A stretch of 6,844 nt of DNA. Origin: an uncultured Clostridia bacterium. GTDB lineage: Bacteria > Bacillota > Clostridia > Oscillospirales > Ruminococcaceae. The stretch is taken from positions 1-6,844 of the forward strand of contig CALCSA010000471.1 in NCBI GenBank assembly GCA_937894185.1. The letters are read 5' to 3'. Below, piece by piece: positions 1 to 5,964 of this stretch; the first letter of the stretch is position 1; each line of letters starts with the position of its first letter. Below the pieces are notes generated by a model. The model was not told the origin of the DNA and did not search any database. It saw nothing but the letters and a program-made list of their open reading frames with translations. A program made the position numbers and the translations under genes.

Positions 1-293
1 ACCGTCATGTGAGGCCAGAGCGCGTAGCTCTGAAAGACCAGATTGAGCATCCGCTTGGAAGGAGGCGCAAAATAGAGTTCCTTTGCGTTGACCATCAGTT
101 CCCCGTCCATGTACAGGGTGCCGTTCTGGGGCTTTTCCAGCCCCGAGACCACCCGCAGAGTGGTGGTCTTTCCGCAGCCGGAAGGCCCCAGCAGGGTCAT
201 AAACTCCCCGTCCTCAATGGTGAGGTTCAGGTTCTTCAGCACATGGTTGCTGCCGTAATACTTGTCGATACCTTTTAGTACAATGGTGCTCAT
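1..293 (-). CDS. ABC transporter ATP-binding protein, FbpC/AfuC/PotA-like (N-terminal part, truncated by window edge)
   Basis: Nucleotide-binding subunit that would hydrolyse ATP on the cytoplasmic face to drive the adjacent permease. Only the first 97 codons are visible; the gene continues past the left edge. Visible elements in order: an aromatic A-loop (KYYGS, residues 11-15), Walker A GPSGCGKTT (residues 36-44) and a Q-loop region VFQSYALWPHMT (residues 86-97, Q88). The signature LSGGQ, Walker B and any C-terminal TOBE-type regulatory domain lie outside. The Q-loop wording is typical of the Fe3+/hexose-phosphate/spermidine importer ATPases. The ATG at 293 is preceded by a run of six G on the coding strand (positions 306-301), a 7-nt spacer, and the permease stop codon 3 nt upstream, so it is almost certainly translated from the same mRNA. 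Assignment to an importer ATPase is firm; the substrate is unknown. Confidence 0.93.
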   Translation of the reverse strand, partial: MSTIVLKGIDKYYGSNHVLKNLNLTIEDGEFMTLLGPSGCGKTTTLRVVSGLEKPQNGTLYMDGELMVNAKELYFAPPSKRMLNLVFQSYALWPHMT

Positions 294-296
294 TAC

Positions 297-2150
297 TTAA
301 CCCCCCATACTCTTGGAAATGTCGGCGTTGCCGAACTTGTTGGTCAGCCAGTAAACAAACAGAACAATTAGGAACATAATCACCGCTACCACGTTGGAGT
401 AGGGCGGCATGTTGCTGTTGGAATAGGAAAAAGCCATGTAGGGCAGGGTGGTCATGGTGGGAGTGACCAGCAGCATAATCAGGTCCAACTCCTTCATGAT
501 GGAGATAAAGATCAGCATAAAGCCCGAGACAAACCCTGCCTTGGAAAGAGGCAGCACAATTCTGGCAAACCGCTTAAAGAAGCCCGCGCCTTCAATGGAG
601 CCGGCTTCCTCCAGCTCGATGCCGATCTGCATCATGTTAGAGGTTCCCGCCCGGGAAGAAAAGGGCAGGTGTTTGACCACGCTGACCAGAACCAGCAGGG
701 TAAAGGTTCCGTACAGGCCGGGGATCAGCCCACCCAAAGAGGGGGTGGAAAACATGGAAAGATAGATGGCTCCAAAGGCGATGGAGGGAATCAGATAGGG
801 GATAAAGACCAGCTGCTCCACCAGCTTGCCGGAAAACTGGCCCCGGCTGCGGGAGCTGATATAGCCGATGAGCTGCCCACAGAAGGTGGCAAAGACCGAG
901 GTAATGACCACCAGTTTCAGGGTGTTCCAGGTGTTGTTCCAAAAGTGGGGATTGGCCAACACGCCGGGTTCACCCTCGTAGATAGAGGAATTCCCCGAGC
1001 CGACCCAGTAATAGGTAGAAAAGTTATCCACATGGTAGGTCCCGGGTTTGAGCATAAAGGTATCCAGAGTGAGGACCAGCAGAGGCCCGATCACCGCAAT
1101 CACCACAAAGAGAACCAGCAGCAGGGTGACCAGAGGCTTCCAGTTCCCCAGAGGGATAAGGGTGGAGCGTCCCCCCTTGCCGCCAATGGTGGCATAGCTG
1201 CGCCGGGAGCCGATGGCTCTCTGGTTTAGGTAAACGTTGGCGGAGGAGATGAGGATGAGGATCATGGCGATGGCGTAACCGGTGGTGGTCTGCTGTTGCT
1301 TGATGGTGGCATACAGACTGGTGGAAATGGTCATAAAGTTGACCTTCATTCCCAAAAAAGCAGGTACGCCAAAGGTTCCCATGGACTTGGAAAAAGTAAG
1401 GATAAAAGCCGATAGAATAGCGGGCAGCACCAAAGGCAGGGTGATCCGGCGGAGGATCTGAAGCTTGCCGGCTCCCGCAATCTCCCCCATTTCCTCCAGC
1501 TCGCTGTTGATGGAGCCCAGCGCCGCCGACACCAGCAGGTAGGCATAGGCGTAGTAGTGCATGGTCAGCACCAGCACAATGGGAATGGGCCCGTAGGCCA
1601 GCCACTCGGGCACATTGATTCCCATTGCCGCCAGAAACCCCATGCTGCCGCCAATTCGGGGCGTTTTAAACACCGTCATCCAGGCCATGGACTTACACCA
1701 GGAGGGCAGCATATAGGGGATGATGATGGCCAGAGAGAAGAACTTCTTGCCGGGCAGGTCGCTGCGGACCAGCAGCCATGCGGTGGCCGACCCCAGAACG
1801 ATGCTGAACACCGATACCGTCAGAGCGATACACAGGGAGTTGAGCATGGGTTTGTAGAGCAGGGCGGAGCTGACATCGGAAAAGAGGAGCCTGTTCCAAT
1901 AAAACAGGGTAAAATCCCCTACCTCTACCCCTGCGCCAAGACGGCGCAGGTCCCGCTGTGCGACCTCAAAGGTGGTGGAGATCATATCGATCAAAGGCAC
2001 CACAATCAGGTAAACCAGCAGCAAAATGGTTACCATGACGATAATATTATAAGGGTTTCCAAACAGGCTTTTCTCAGCGTTTTTGATTTTGCGGGCCTGA
2101 GAGAACTCTTCTTCCGCCGCAAACTGGGGAGACGTGCAGGTGGCGTTCAT
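297..2150 (-). CDS. Fused two-domain ABC transporter permease, FbpB/AfuB-like
   Basis: Membrane channel subunit of a binding-protein-dependent importer, 617 aa from the chosen start. Two permease domains are fused in tandem, with about 12 hydrophobic segments (first near residues 34-57, last near 585-604). Each half carries an EAA loop that docks on the ATPase: ELEEMGEIAGAGKL (217-230) followed by RRITLPLVLP, and ELEEAGSIEGAGFF (512-525) followed by ARIVLPL. The fused layout and length fit the iron(III)/hexose-phosphate/aminoethylphosphonate permease group (FbpB, SfuB, AfuB). An in-frame ATG at 2183 would add 11 residues, but the ATG at 2150 has AAAGGA eight bases upstream and is preferred. 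The ATPase gene follows after 3 nt. The gene is first in its operon, behind the promoter and LacI-type operator in the divergent gap. No substrate-binding protein is visible; it may lie beyond the left edge. Substrate unproven. Confidence 0.92.
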   Translation of the reverse strand: MNATCTSPQFAAEEEFSQARKIKNAEKSLFGNPYNIIVMVTILLLVYLIVVPLIDMISTTFEVAQRDLRRLGAGVEVGDFTLFYWNRLLFSDVSSALLYKPMLNSLCIALTVSVFSIVLGSATAWLLVRSDLPGKKFFSLAIIIPYMLPSWCKSMAWMTVFKTPRIGGSMGFLAAMGINVPEWLAYGPIPIVLVLTMHYYAYAYLLVSAALGSINSELEEMGEIAGAGKLQILRRITLPLVLPAILSAFILTFSKSMGTFGVPAFLGMKVNFMTISTSLYATIKQQQTTTGYAIAMILILISSANVYLNQRAIGSRRSYATIGGKGGRSTLIPLGNWKPLVTLLLVLFVVIAVIGPLLVLTLDTFMLKPGTYHVDNFSTYYWVGSGNSSIYEGEPGVLANPHFWNNTWNTLKLVVITSVFATFCGQLIGYISSRSRGQFSGKLVEQLVFIPYLIPSIAFGAIYLSMFSTPSLGGLIPGLYGTFTLLVLVSVVKHLPFSSRAGTSNMMQIGIELEEAGSIEGAGFFKRFARIVLPLSKAGFVSGFMLIFISIMKELDLIMLLVTPTMTTLPYMAFSYSNSNMPPYSNVVAVIMFLIVLFVYWLTNKFGNADISKSMGG

Positions 2151-2178
2151 AACATCAATCCTTTCCCGCCAGCAGCTT

Positions 2179-2193
2179 TGCACAGACTGTGCA
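2179..2193. repeat. 15-bp perfect palindrome in the permease leader
   Basis: TGCACAGACTGTGCA is a perfect inverted repeat (7-bp arms around one central A) between the LacI-type operator and the permease start codon. It differs in sequence from that operator. Its centre is 20.5 bp from the operator centre, about two helical turns. As RNA it could form only a short hairpin with a 3-5 nt loop and has no U-run, so a protein-binding site is the more natural reading. The binding protein is unknown, and chance cannot be excluded. Confidence 0.5.
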
Positions 2194-2198
2194 GACTA

Positions 2199-2214
2199 GC
2201 GCAAACGTTTCCGC
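2199..2214. promoter_or_regulatory. LacI-family operator O1 (permease side)
   Basis: GCGCAAACGTTTCCGC is a near-perfect 16-bp palindrome (7 of 8 arm pairs match) with the central CG typical of LacI-family operators. It lies at about +13 to +28 relative to the predicted permease transcription start near 2227, where a bound repressor would block early elongation. It matches 12 of 16 positions with the second site at 2369-2384. The divergent LacI-type gene next to it is the obvious binder (inference). Confidence 0.8.
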
Positions 2215-2233
2215 AATTAATTTCGTGATTACT

Positions 2234-2262
2234 ATTCTATACAAGATATTCTGGTTTGTCAA
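2234..2262 (-). promoter_or_regulatory. Sigma-A-type promoter for the ABC transporter operon
   Basis: On the minus strand, a perfect -35 TTGACA (2262-2257) is followed after 17 bp by a -10 TAGAAT (2239-2234, 5 of 6 consensus bases). Transcription is expected to start near 2227, giving a leader of about 77 nt that contains operator O1 and the 15-bp palindrome. The surrounding DNA is strongly AT-rich compared with the coding regions. Confidence 0.82.
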
Positions 2263-2268
2263 GACAAA
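2255..2268. repeat. 14-bp inverted repeat over the permease -35 box
   Basis: TTTGTC-aa-GACAAA has perfect 6-bp arms and covers the whole -35 hexamer of the permease promoter. A protein bound here would compete with RNA polymerase. Part of the symmetry comes from the -35 box itself, so chance is a real alternative. Confidence 0.3.
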
Positions 2269-2327
2269 TATAACTAAGATTTAAATACAAAGTGGACTAA
2301 AACTATACAAATAATGACAGAGCTACC

Positions 2328-2356
2328 TTGACAAACTCCTGATGATGCAGTAGTAT
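2328..2356 (+). promoter_or_regulatory. Sigma-A-type promoter for the LacI-family regulator
   Basis: A perfect -35 TTGACA (2328-2333) is followed after 17 bp by TAGTAT (2351-2356, 4 of 6 consensus bases). Predicted start of transcription is near 2363. The in-frame ATG at 2355 lies inside the -10 box, upstream of the transcript, so it cannot be the start codon of mRNA from this promoter. Operator O2 begins about 6 bp downstream of the predicted start site. Confidence 0.75.
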
Positions 2357-2368
2357 GGATGAAAAGCT

Positions 2369-2384
2369 GCGAAATCGTTTTCGA
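2369..2384. promoter_or_regulatory. LacI-family operator O2 (regulator side, autoregulatory)
   Basis: GCGAAATCGTTTTCGA has CGAAA/TTTCG arms around a central TCGT and matches O1 at 12 of 16 positions when the central CG is aligned. It lies at about +7 to +22 of the predicted regulator transcript and upstream of the GTG start. Position and similarity predict that the LacI-type protein represses its own gene. Its centre is exactly 170 bp from that of O1, about 16 helical turns, which would be compatible with looping if the protein forms tetramers. Confidence 0.72.
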
Positions 2385-2411
2385 AAATTTGCGTATGAAA
2401 GGCGATCAGGG

Positions 2412-3443
2412 GTGAAAAGAGTTACCATTAAGGACGTGGCCAGCGTGGCCGGCGTTTCTTACACCACCGTATCCCGTGCTCTTTCCGGAAGCGGAGAAAT
2501 TGGGGAGGAGACCCGCAAGCGAATCGTCCAGATCGCCCGGGAGATGGGGTATTCCCCCAACACTTTGGCCCGCTCTCTGGTAGCCCGGGAAACCAAAACC
2601 ATTGGCCTTGTGGTCAACAATATCAGTTCGCCCTACACCTCCGAGGTGGCCCTGTACATCGAGGAACAGGCTTGGATTCACGGTTACAGCCTGATCTTGT
2701 GTAACTCCTGCGGCAATGTGGAAAAGGAGCAGGCAGCCTTTGAGCTGATGACAGGCCGGCAGGTGGACGGCATCATCATTCACCCCGCCGACGAGGAAAC
2801 CTACTGCCGGGTTTTGCCCTACGCCAAAAGCACGCCGACAGTCTTTCTCAACGAGGATATGGGGGAGCTGCCTGCCAGCTATGTCACCATCGACAACTAC
2901 AAGGGCACCTGGATGGGGACGGAATACCTCCACTCTCTGGGCCACCGGGAGATTGTCTACTTTGGCCGACGGTGGGGCAAGCGCACTCGAACCCAGCGTG
3001 CCCAAGGCTATAGCGATGCCTGCGAAAACTACGGCCTCACCCCCCGGTTTATCGATTACCCCCACGCCGTCACCACCTCCCATCAGGCCTACCAGCTGGC
3101 CCGGGAACTGTTTGCGGAAGGCAATCGCTTCACCGCGGTCTTTGCCAACACCGATGTGATGGCCCTGAGCGTTCTGCAGGCCGCCGACGCCTTTGGGGTG
3201 CGGATTCCCGAGGATGTTTCTCTGCTGGGATTCGATAACATTGTGTTTTCCGCCCTGCCCAAAATTAACCTCACCACCATCGAACAGCCCAAGCAGGCCA
3301 TTGCGGCTGCGGCGGTCACCATGCTGCTGGAGCGGATCAAGCTGCCCAAAACCGAGCACAGAAACCGGGTGCTGGTGCCCTCTCTGGTGATTCGGGATTC
3401 CTGCCGGCGCATCGACCCGCCCCGGGAAGAACGCGCTGTCTGA
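2412..3443 (+). CDS. LacI-family transcriptional regulator
   Basis: DNA-binding repressor, 343 aa, with the full family layout. A helix-turn-helix lies at about residues 5-24 (TIKDVASVAGVSYTTVSRAL). The hinge SPNTLARSLVARE (48-60) has the Leu that normally wedges into a central CpG, which fits the CG-centred operators upstream. A periplasmic-binding-protein-like effector domain spans about 63-331, with family blocks IGLVVNNISSPY, EYLHSLGH, NTDVMAL and LLGFDN. The GTG at 2412 is chosen because the protein then begins MKRVTIKDVA as in typical LacI members. AAAGG sits 9 nt upstream, and an upstream in-frame ATG (2355) lies inside the promoter. It is divergent from the ABC operon and probably controls it and itself. 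The ligand is unknown; most relatives sense sugars, sugar phosphates or nucleobases. Confidence 0.95.
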   Translation: MKRVTIKDVASVAGVSYTTVSRALSGSGEIGEETRKRIVQIAREMGYSPNTLARSLVARETKTIGLVVNNISSPYTSEVALYIEEQAWIHGYSLILCNSCGNVEKEQAAFELMTGRQVDGIIIHPADEETYCRVLPYAKSTPTVFLNEDMGELPASYVTIDNYKGTWMGTEYLHSLGHREIVYFGRRWGKRTRTQRAQGYSDACENYGLTPRFIDYPHAVTTSHQAYQLARELFAEGNRFTAVFANTDVMALSVLQAADAFGVRIPEDVSLLGFDNIVFSALPKINLTTIEQPKQAIAAAAVTMLLERIKLPKTEHRNRVLVPSLVIRDSCRRIDPPREERAV

Positions 3444-3452
3444 ACAAAGCCA

Positions 3453-3481
3453 TGGAAAACCCACCGCGCTTATGGTAGAAT
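3453..3481 (+). promoter_or_regulatory. Possible promoter for the membrane protein, nested in the preceding terminator
   Basis: TGGAAA (3453-3458, 4 of 6 of the -35 consensus) is followed after 17 bp by TAGAAT (3476-3481, 5 of 6 of the -10 consensus), with an extended -10 TG one base before the -10 (3473-3474). The -10 lies in the loop of the terminator hairpin, and the start would fall near 3488, in its right arm. A transcript starting there would lack the left arm and so escape termination. Confidence 0.45.
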
Positions 3482-3499
3482 AAAACGCGGTGGGTTTTT
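3456..3499 (+). terminator. Intrinsic terminator of the LacI-family gene
   Basis: Perfect 13-bp inverted repeat: AAAACCCACCGCG (3456-3468) and CGCGGTGGGTTTT (3486-3498), with a 17-nt loop and a run of five T (3495-3499), starting 12 nt after the stop codon. The loop contains a possible promoter -10 for the next gene. Confidence 0.9.
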
Positions 3500-3526
3500 G
3501 TATGCCGCCGAAAGGGGAACAAGTGG

Positions 3527-3955
3527 ATGCAGGATTTGAACGAGAGAAGGCTTGGCAGCATCACCATTCTGTCCGGTTTTTGCCTGAGCTTTTTATATGT
3601 GCTGGTCTTTGCGCTGGCCTATATTCTCACCTCGGGGTGGGTGGCGGTCAAGGTCCCTCAGAACACCGGAACCTTTGGGGCGGTGTGGGGCCCACCTTTT
3701 TTGATCAGTCTGGTGGCGGCGATTCCCTGCTGCAGCCTTATCTTTTTGCTGAAGAACAAGCTGGTGGTTCCGGTGGGATTTTCTTTTCTGGCCATCTACT
3801 ATCTGATCTTCCTGCTGGTGCTCCATCGGGACTATTCCGGGGTGGAGCTTGCCTACCTGAACCAGATGCTTCGCCTGTACCTGATGCCCCCCACGGTGGT
3901 GGGGAATTTTCTGGGCTGGGGGAGCTACCTTTTGCTCAAACACCGGGGAGGATAA
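3527..3955 (+). CDS. Small four-helix integral membrane protein, function unknown
   Basis: 142-aa protein that I do not recognise. Four hydrophobic segments are visible, near residues 12-34, 53-75, 79-99 and 117-137, joined by short loops. Charges follow the positive-inside rule (ERR at 6-8, KNK at 76-78, KHR at 138-140), suggesting both ends are cytoplasmic. Two adjacent Cys (68-69) lie in helix 2. There is no signal peptidase site, catalytic motif or soluble domain. The start is well supported: AAAGGGGA at 3511-3518 with an 8-nt spacer before ATG. It has its own terminator and probably its own promoter, so it looks monocistronic. Its neighbours give no functional clue. A real gene is likely; the function is open. 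Confidence 0.8.
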   Translation: MQDLNERRLGSITILSGFCLSFLYVLVFALAYILTSGWVAVKVPQNTGTFGAVWGPPFLISLVAAIPCCSLIFLLKNKLVVPVGFSFLAIYYLIFLLVLHRDYSGVELAYLNQMLRLYLMPPTVVGNFLGWGSYLLLKHRGG

Positions 3956-3973
3956 TCCCCCAATGCTAAAAGG

Positions 3974-4001
3974 AAGGAGCTGCCTGCGGGCGGCTCCTTT
4001 T
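3974..4001 (+). terminator. Intrinsic terminator of the membrane protein gene
   Basis: AAGGAGCTGCC (3974-3984) pairs with GGCGGCTCCTT (3989-3999) through 11 bp including one G-U, around a TGCG tetraloop, followed by TTTT (3998-4001). It lies 18 nt after the stop codon and upstream of the comM promoter, separating the two units. Confidence 0.87.
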
Positions 4002-4028
4002 GATAGAGAGGCAGGGCGGGGGCATGGC

Positions 4029-4057
4029 TTTCCACCGGACGGGATTTGGTGTATAAT
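4029..4057 (+). promoter_or_regulatory. Promoter for comM
   Basis: TTTCCA (4029-4034, 4 of 6 of the -35 consensus) is followed after 17 bp by a perfect TATAAT (4052-4057). Transcription would start near 4064, 34 nt before the TTG start of comM. It follows directly on the preceding terminator, so comM begins a new transcription unit here. Confidence 0.75.
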
Positions 4058-4097
4058 AACACTAAAGTCGAATTGTGTAGCATGGGAGGGACCGCCC

Positions 4098-5627
4098 TTG
4101 TACTGCGTCGTATCCAGCTTTGGGCTGGCGGGGATTGAGCCCTATGTGGTTTCGGTAGAGGTGGATGCCCGCCGGGCTCTGCCCGGTTTTGACATTGTGG
4201 GCCTGCCCGATGCCGCCGTTAAGGAAAGCCGGGAGCGTGTGCGTTCGGCATCCCAGAATCTGGGATACAAGGCTCCTGTAGTTAAGGTGGTGGCCAATCT
4301 GGCCCCCGCCGACCAAAAAAAGGCGGGATCGGTTTACGATCTGCCCCTGTTGATGGGCTACCTCTGTGCCTGCGGCTATGAAAGCTTTGATCTTTCCGGC
4401 ATCGCCATGGTGGGGGAGATTGGGCTGTCGGGGGAGGTGCGGGGCATACCGGGGGTGCTGCCCATGGTGCTGGATGCCGCCCGACTGGGGTTTTCCAAAG
4501 TCATTGTCCCCGCCGAAAACGCGGCGGAAGCCTCGGTAGCCAAGGGGGTGGAGGTGCTCTGTGCCTCCCAAGCCGGAGAGGTGATCGCCTACCTGCGGGG
4601 GGAAGGCTCCCTGCCCCCGGCAAAGGCTCCTTCCGCCGTGGAACACAGGGAAACCTACCTGCCCGACCTTTCAGAGGTTAAGGGCCAGATGGAGGCCAAG
4701 CGGGCCTTGGAGGTGGCTGCGGCGGGAGGACACAACCTGCTGCTCATCGGTCCCCCGGGCACCGGAAAAAGCATGCTGGCCAAACGGCTCCCCTCCATTC
4801 TGCCCCCCTTGAGTGAGGAGGAAGCGGTGGAGGCTACCAAAATCTACTCGGTGGCGGGAATGCTTCCCGACGGAGTGTCCCTGCTGCGGAACCGGCCCTT
4901 TCGCTCCCCCCACCACACGGTGTCGGCGGCTTCCCTTACCGGGGGAGGCTCCCTGCCCCGGCCGGGGGAAATTTCTCTGGCTCACCACGGGGTTTTGTTT
5001 CTGGACGAGCTGCCCCAGTTTTCCCGCAGTGTGTTGGAGGTGCTCCGCCAGCCTTTGGAGGATGGGGAGGTCACCATCTCCCGGGTGCGGCAGCGCCTGA
5101 CCTACCCCAGCCGGGCCATGCTGGTGGCGGCCATGAACCCCTGCCCCTGCGGCTACTTCGGTCATCCCACCCAAAGCTGCACCTGCACGCCCCGGGCGGT
5201 AGAGCAGTATCTGGGGCGGGTATCGGGGCCTTTGCTGGACCGAATCGATCTCCACATGGAGGTTCTGCCGGTGGAGTATCAGAAGCTTTCCTCCAATCGG
5301 CCGGAAGAAAGCTCCGCCTCGGTTCGGCAACGGGTGGCGGCTGCCCGGAAGCTTCAGGCCAAACGCTTTGCTGGCAGCGGCATTACCTGCAACGCCCAGA
5401 TTCCCCCCGCCTTGCTGGCCCAGTCCTGCCCCTTGGAGCCGGCGGCGGAAAAGCTGCTGGCTGCCGCCTTTGAGCGGATGGGCCTTTCGGCCCGGGGATA
5501 TGGCAGGATTCTCAAGGTAGCCCGCACCGCCGCCGATCTGGAGGGAGCGCAGCGCATTGGTCCGGCACATATTTCTCAGGCCATTCAGTTCCGGGGGCTT
5601 GACCGGAAGTACTGGGGCGGGGTATGA
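4098..5627 (+). CDS. comM: ComM/YifB family Mg-chelatase-like AAA+ ATPase
   Basis: 509 aa, close to the usual length of about 500. In naturally transformable bacteria, ComM has been described as a hexameric helicase that extends branch migration of incoming DNA; its role in clostridia is not established. Domains: N-terminal ChlI/S5-like fold (about 1-170); AAA+ core with Walker A GPPGTGKS (218-225), the family block PFRSPHHT (267-274), Walker B LFLDEL (D303, E304), and LLDRID with R382 as candidate arginine finger; and a C-terminal Mg-chelatase-like helical domain with SARGYGRILKVART starting near 464. Four Cys (349, 351, 361, 363) form the NPCPCGY...CTC pattern usual in the family. The TTG at 4098 is chosen: GGGAGGG lies 7 nt upstream, the protein then begins YCVVSSFGLAG as in relatives, and an upstream in-frame ATG (3963) precedes both a terminator and the promoter. 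It ends in tandem stops TGA TAG. Confidence 0.95.
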   Translation: MYCVVSSFGLAGIEPYVVSVEVDARRALPGFDIVGLPDAAVKESRERVRSASQNLGYKAPVVKVVANLAPADQKKAGSVYDLPLLMGYLCACGYESFDLSGIAMVGEIGLSGEVRGIPGVLPMVLDAARLGFSKVIVPAENAAEASVAKGVEVLCASQAGEVIAYLRGEGSLPPAKAPSAVEHRETYLPDLSEVKGQMEAKRALEVAAAGGHNLLLIGPPGTGKSMLAKRLPSILPPLSEEEAVEATKIYSVAGMLPDGVSLLRNRPFRSPHHTVSAASLTGGGSLPRPGEISLAHHGVLFLDELPQFSRSVLEVLRQPLEDGEVTISRVRQRLTYPSRAMLVAAMNPCPCGYFGHPTQSCTCTPRAVEQYLGRVSGPLLDRIDLHMEVLPVEYQKLSSNRPEESSASVRQRVAAARKLQAKRFAGSGITCNAQIPPALLAQSCPLEPAAEKLLAAAFERMGLSARGYGRILKVARTAADLEGAQRIGPAHISQAIQFRGLDRKYWGGV

Positions 5628-5660
5628 TAGGGAAAACAGATCGTTTAAGGGAGGATCTAT

Positions 5661-5954
5661 ATGGTAAAGCATCTGGTCATGTGGAAGCTGGAGGACGGGC
5701 TGGACCGAGCCCAACAGGCGATGGCCTTTCGGGAGCAGGCAAACACCCTGCTGAGCAAAATTGAAGGCGTGCTCAAGGTGGAGCTGTGGGAAGGGTATAA
5801 GTCCCAGGCCATCGACCACGATCTGGCCCTGTACATTGAGTTTGCCGGCCGGGAAGCGGAAGCCGGTTACCGGGATCACCCCTGCCACATACAGTTCAAG
5901 GAGTTTATCAAGGGTAAGGTTCGGGAAAGAGTCTGCATTGATACCGAAGTGTAA
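5661..5954 (+). CDS. Dabb (stress-responsive A/B barrel) domain protein
   Basis: 97 aa, the normal size for a single Dabb domain, a small dimeric alpha+beta barrel found in plant stress proteins and many bacterial proteins of unknown role. Family features seen: an N-terminal strand with conserved His (VKHLVMWKL, H4), the helix followed by KIEGVLKVELWEG (about 33-45), the DLALYIEF strand (54-61), and the tail block YRDHPCHIQFKEF (70-82) with its HPxH pattern. The start is well supported by AAGGGAGG (5647-5654) with a 6-nt spacer. It lies 33 bp after comM with no terminator between, so the two are probably cotranscribed, and a terminator follows. Family members include degradative enzymes, but no substrate can be inferred here. 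Confidence 0.88.
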   Translation: MVKHLVMWKLEDGLDRAQQAMAFREQANTLLSKIEGVLKVELWEGYKSQAIDHDLALYIEFAGREAEAGYRDHPCHIQFKEFIKGKVRERVCIDTEV

Positions 5955-5964
5955 CAAGTCAATC

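Noticed and set aside
669..1229. Open frames on the plus strand inside the permease gene (also near 1557-2228)
   Set aside because: They are shadows of the permease. The translations are Gln/Gly/His-rich with no hydrophobic or catalytic pattern, and no supporting ribosome binding site was recognised.
2199..2214. CcpA catabolite-response (cre) site
   Set aside because: It shares the central A..CG..T pattern but lacks the outer TG...CA of the cre consensus. The similar second copy next to the divergent LacI-type gene makes a dedicated operator more likely.
2406..3464. Long open frame (352 codons) on the minus strand opposite the LacI-family gene
   Set aside because: It mirrors the regulator gene, has low-complexity composition and no recognisable motif, and would cross the terminator stem at 3456-3468.
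5638..5658. AGATC/GATCT inverted repeat flanking the Dabb ribosome binding site
   Set aside because: The arms are only 5 bp with an 11-nt loop; too weak to call a regulatory hairpin.
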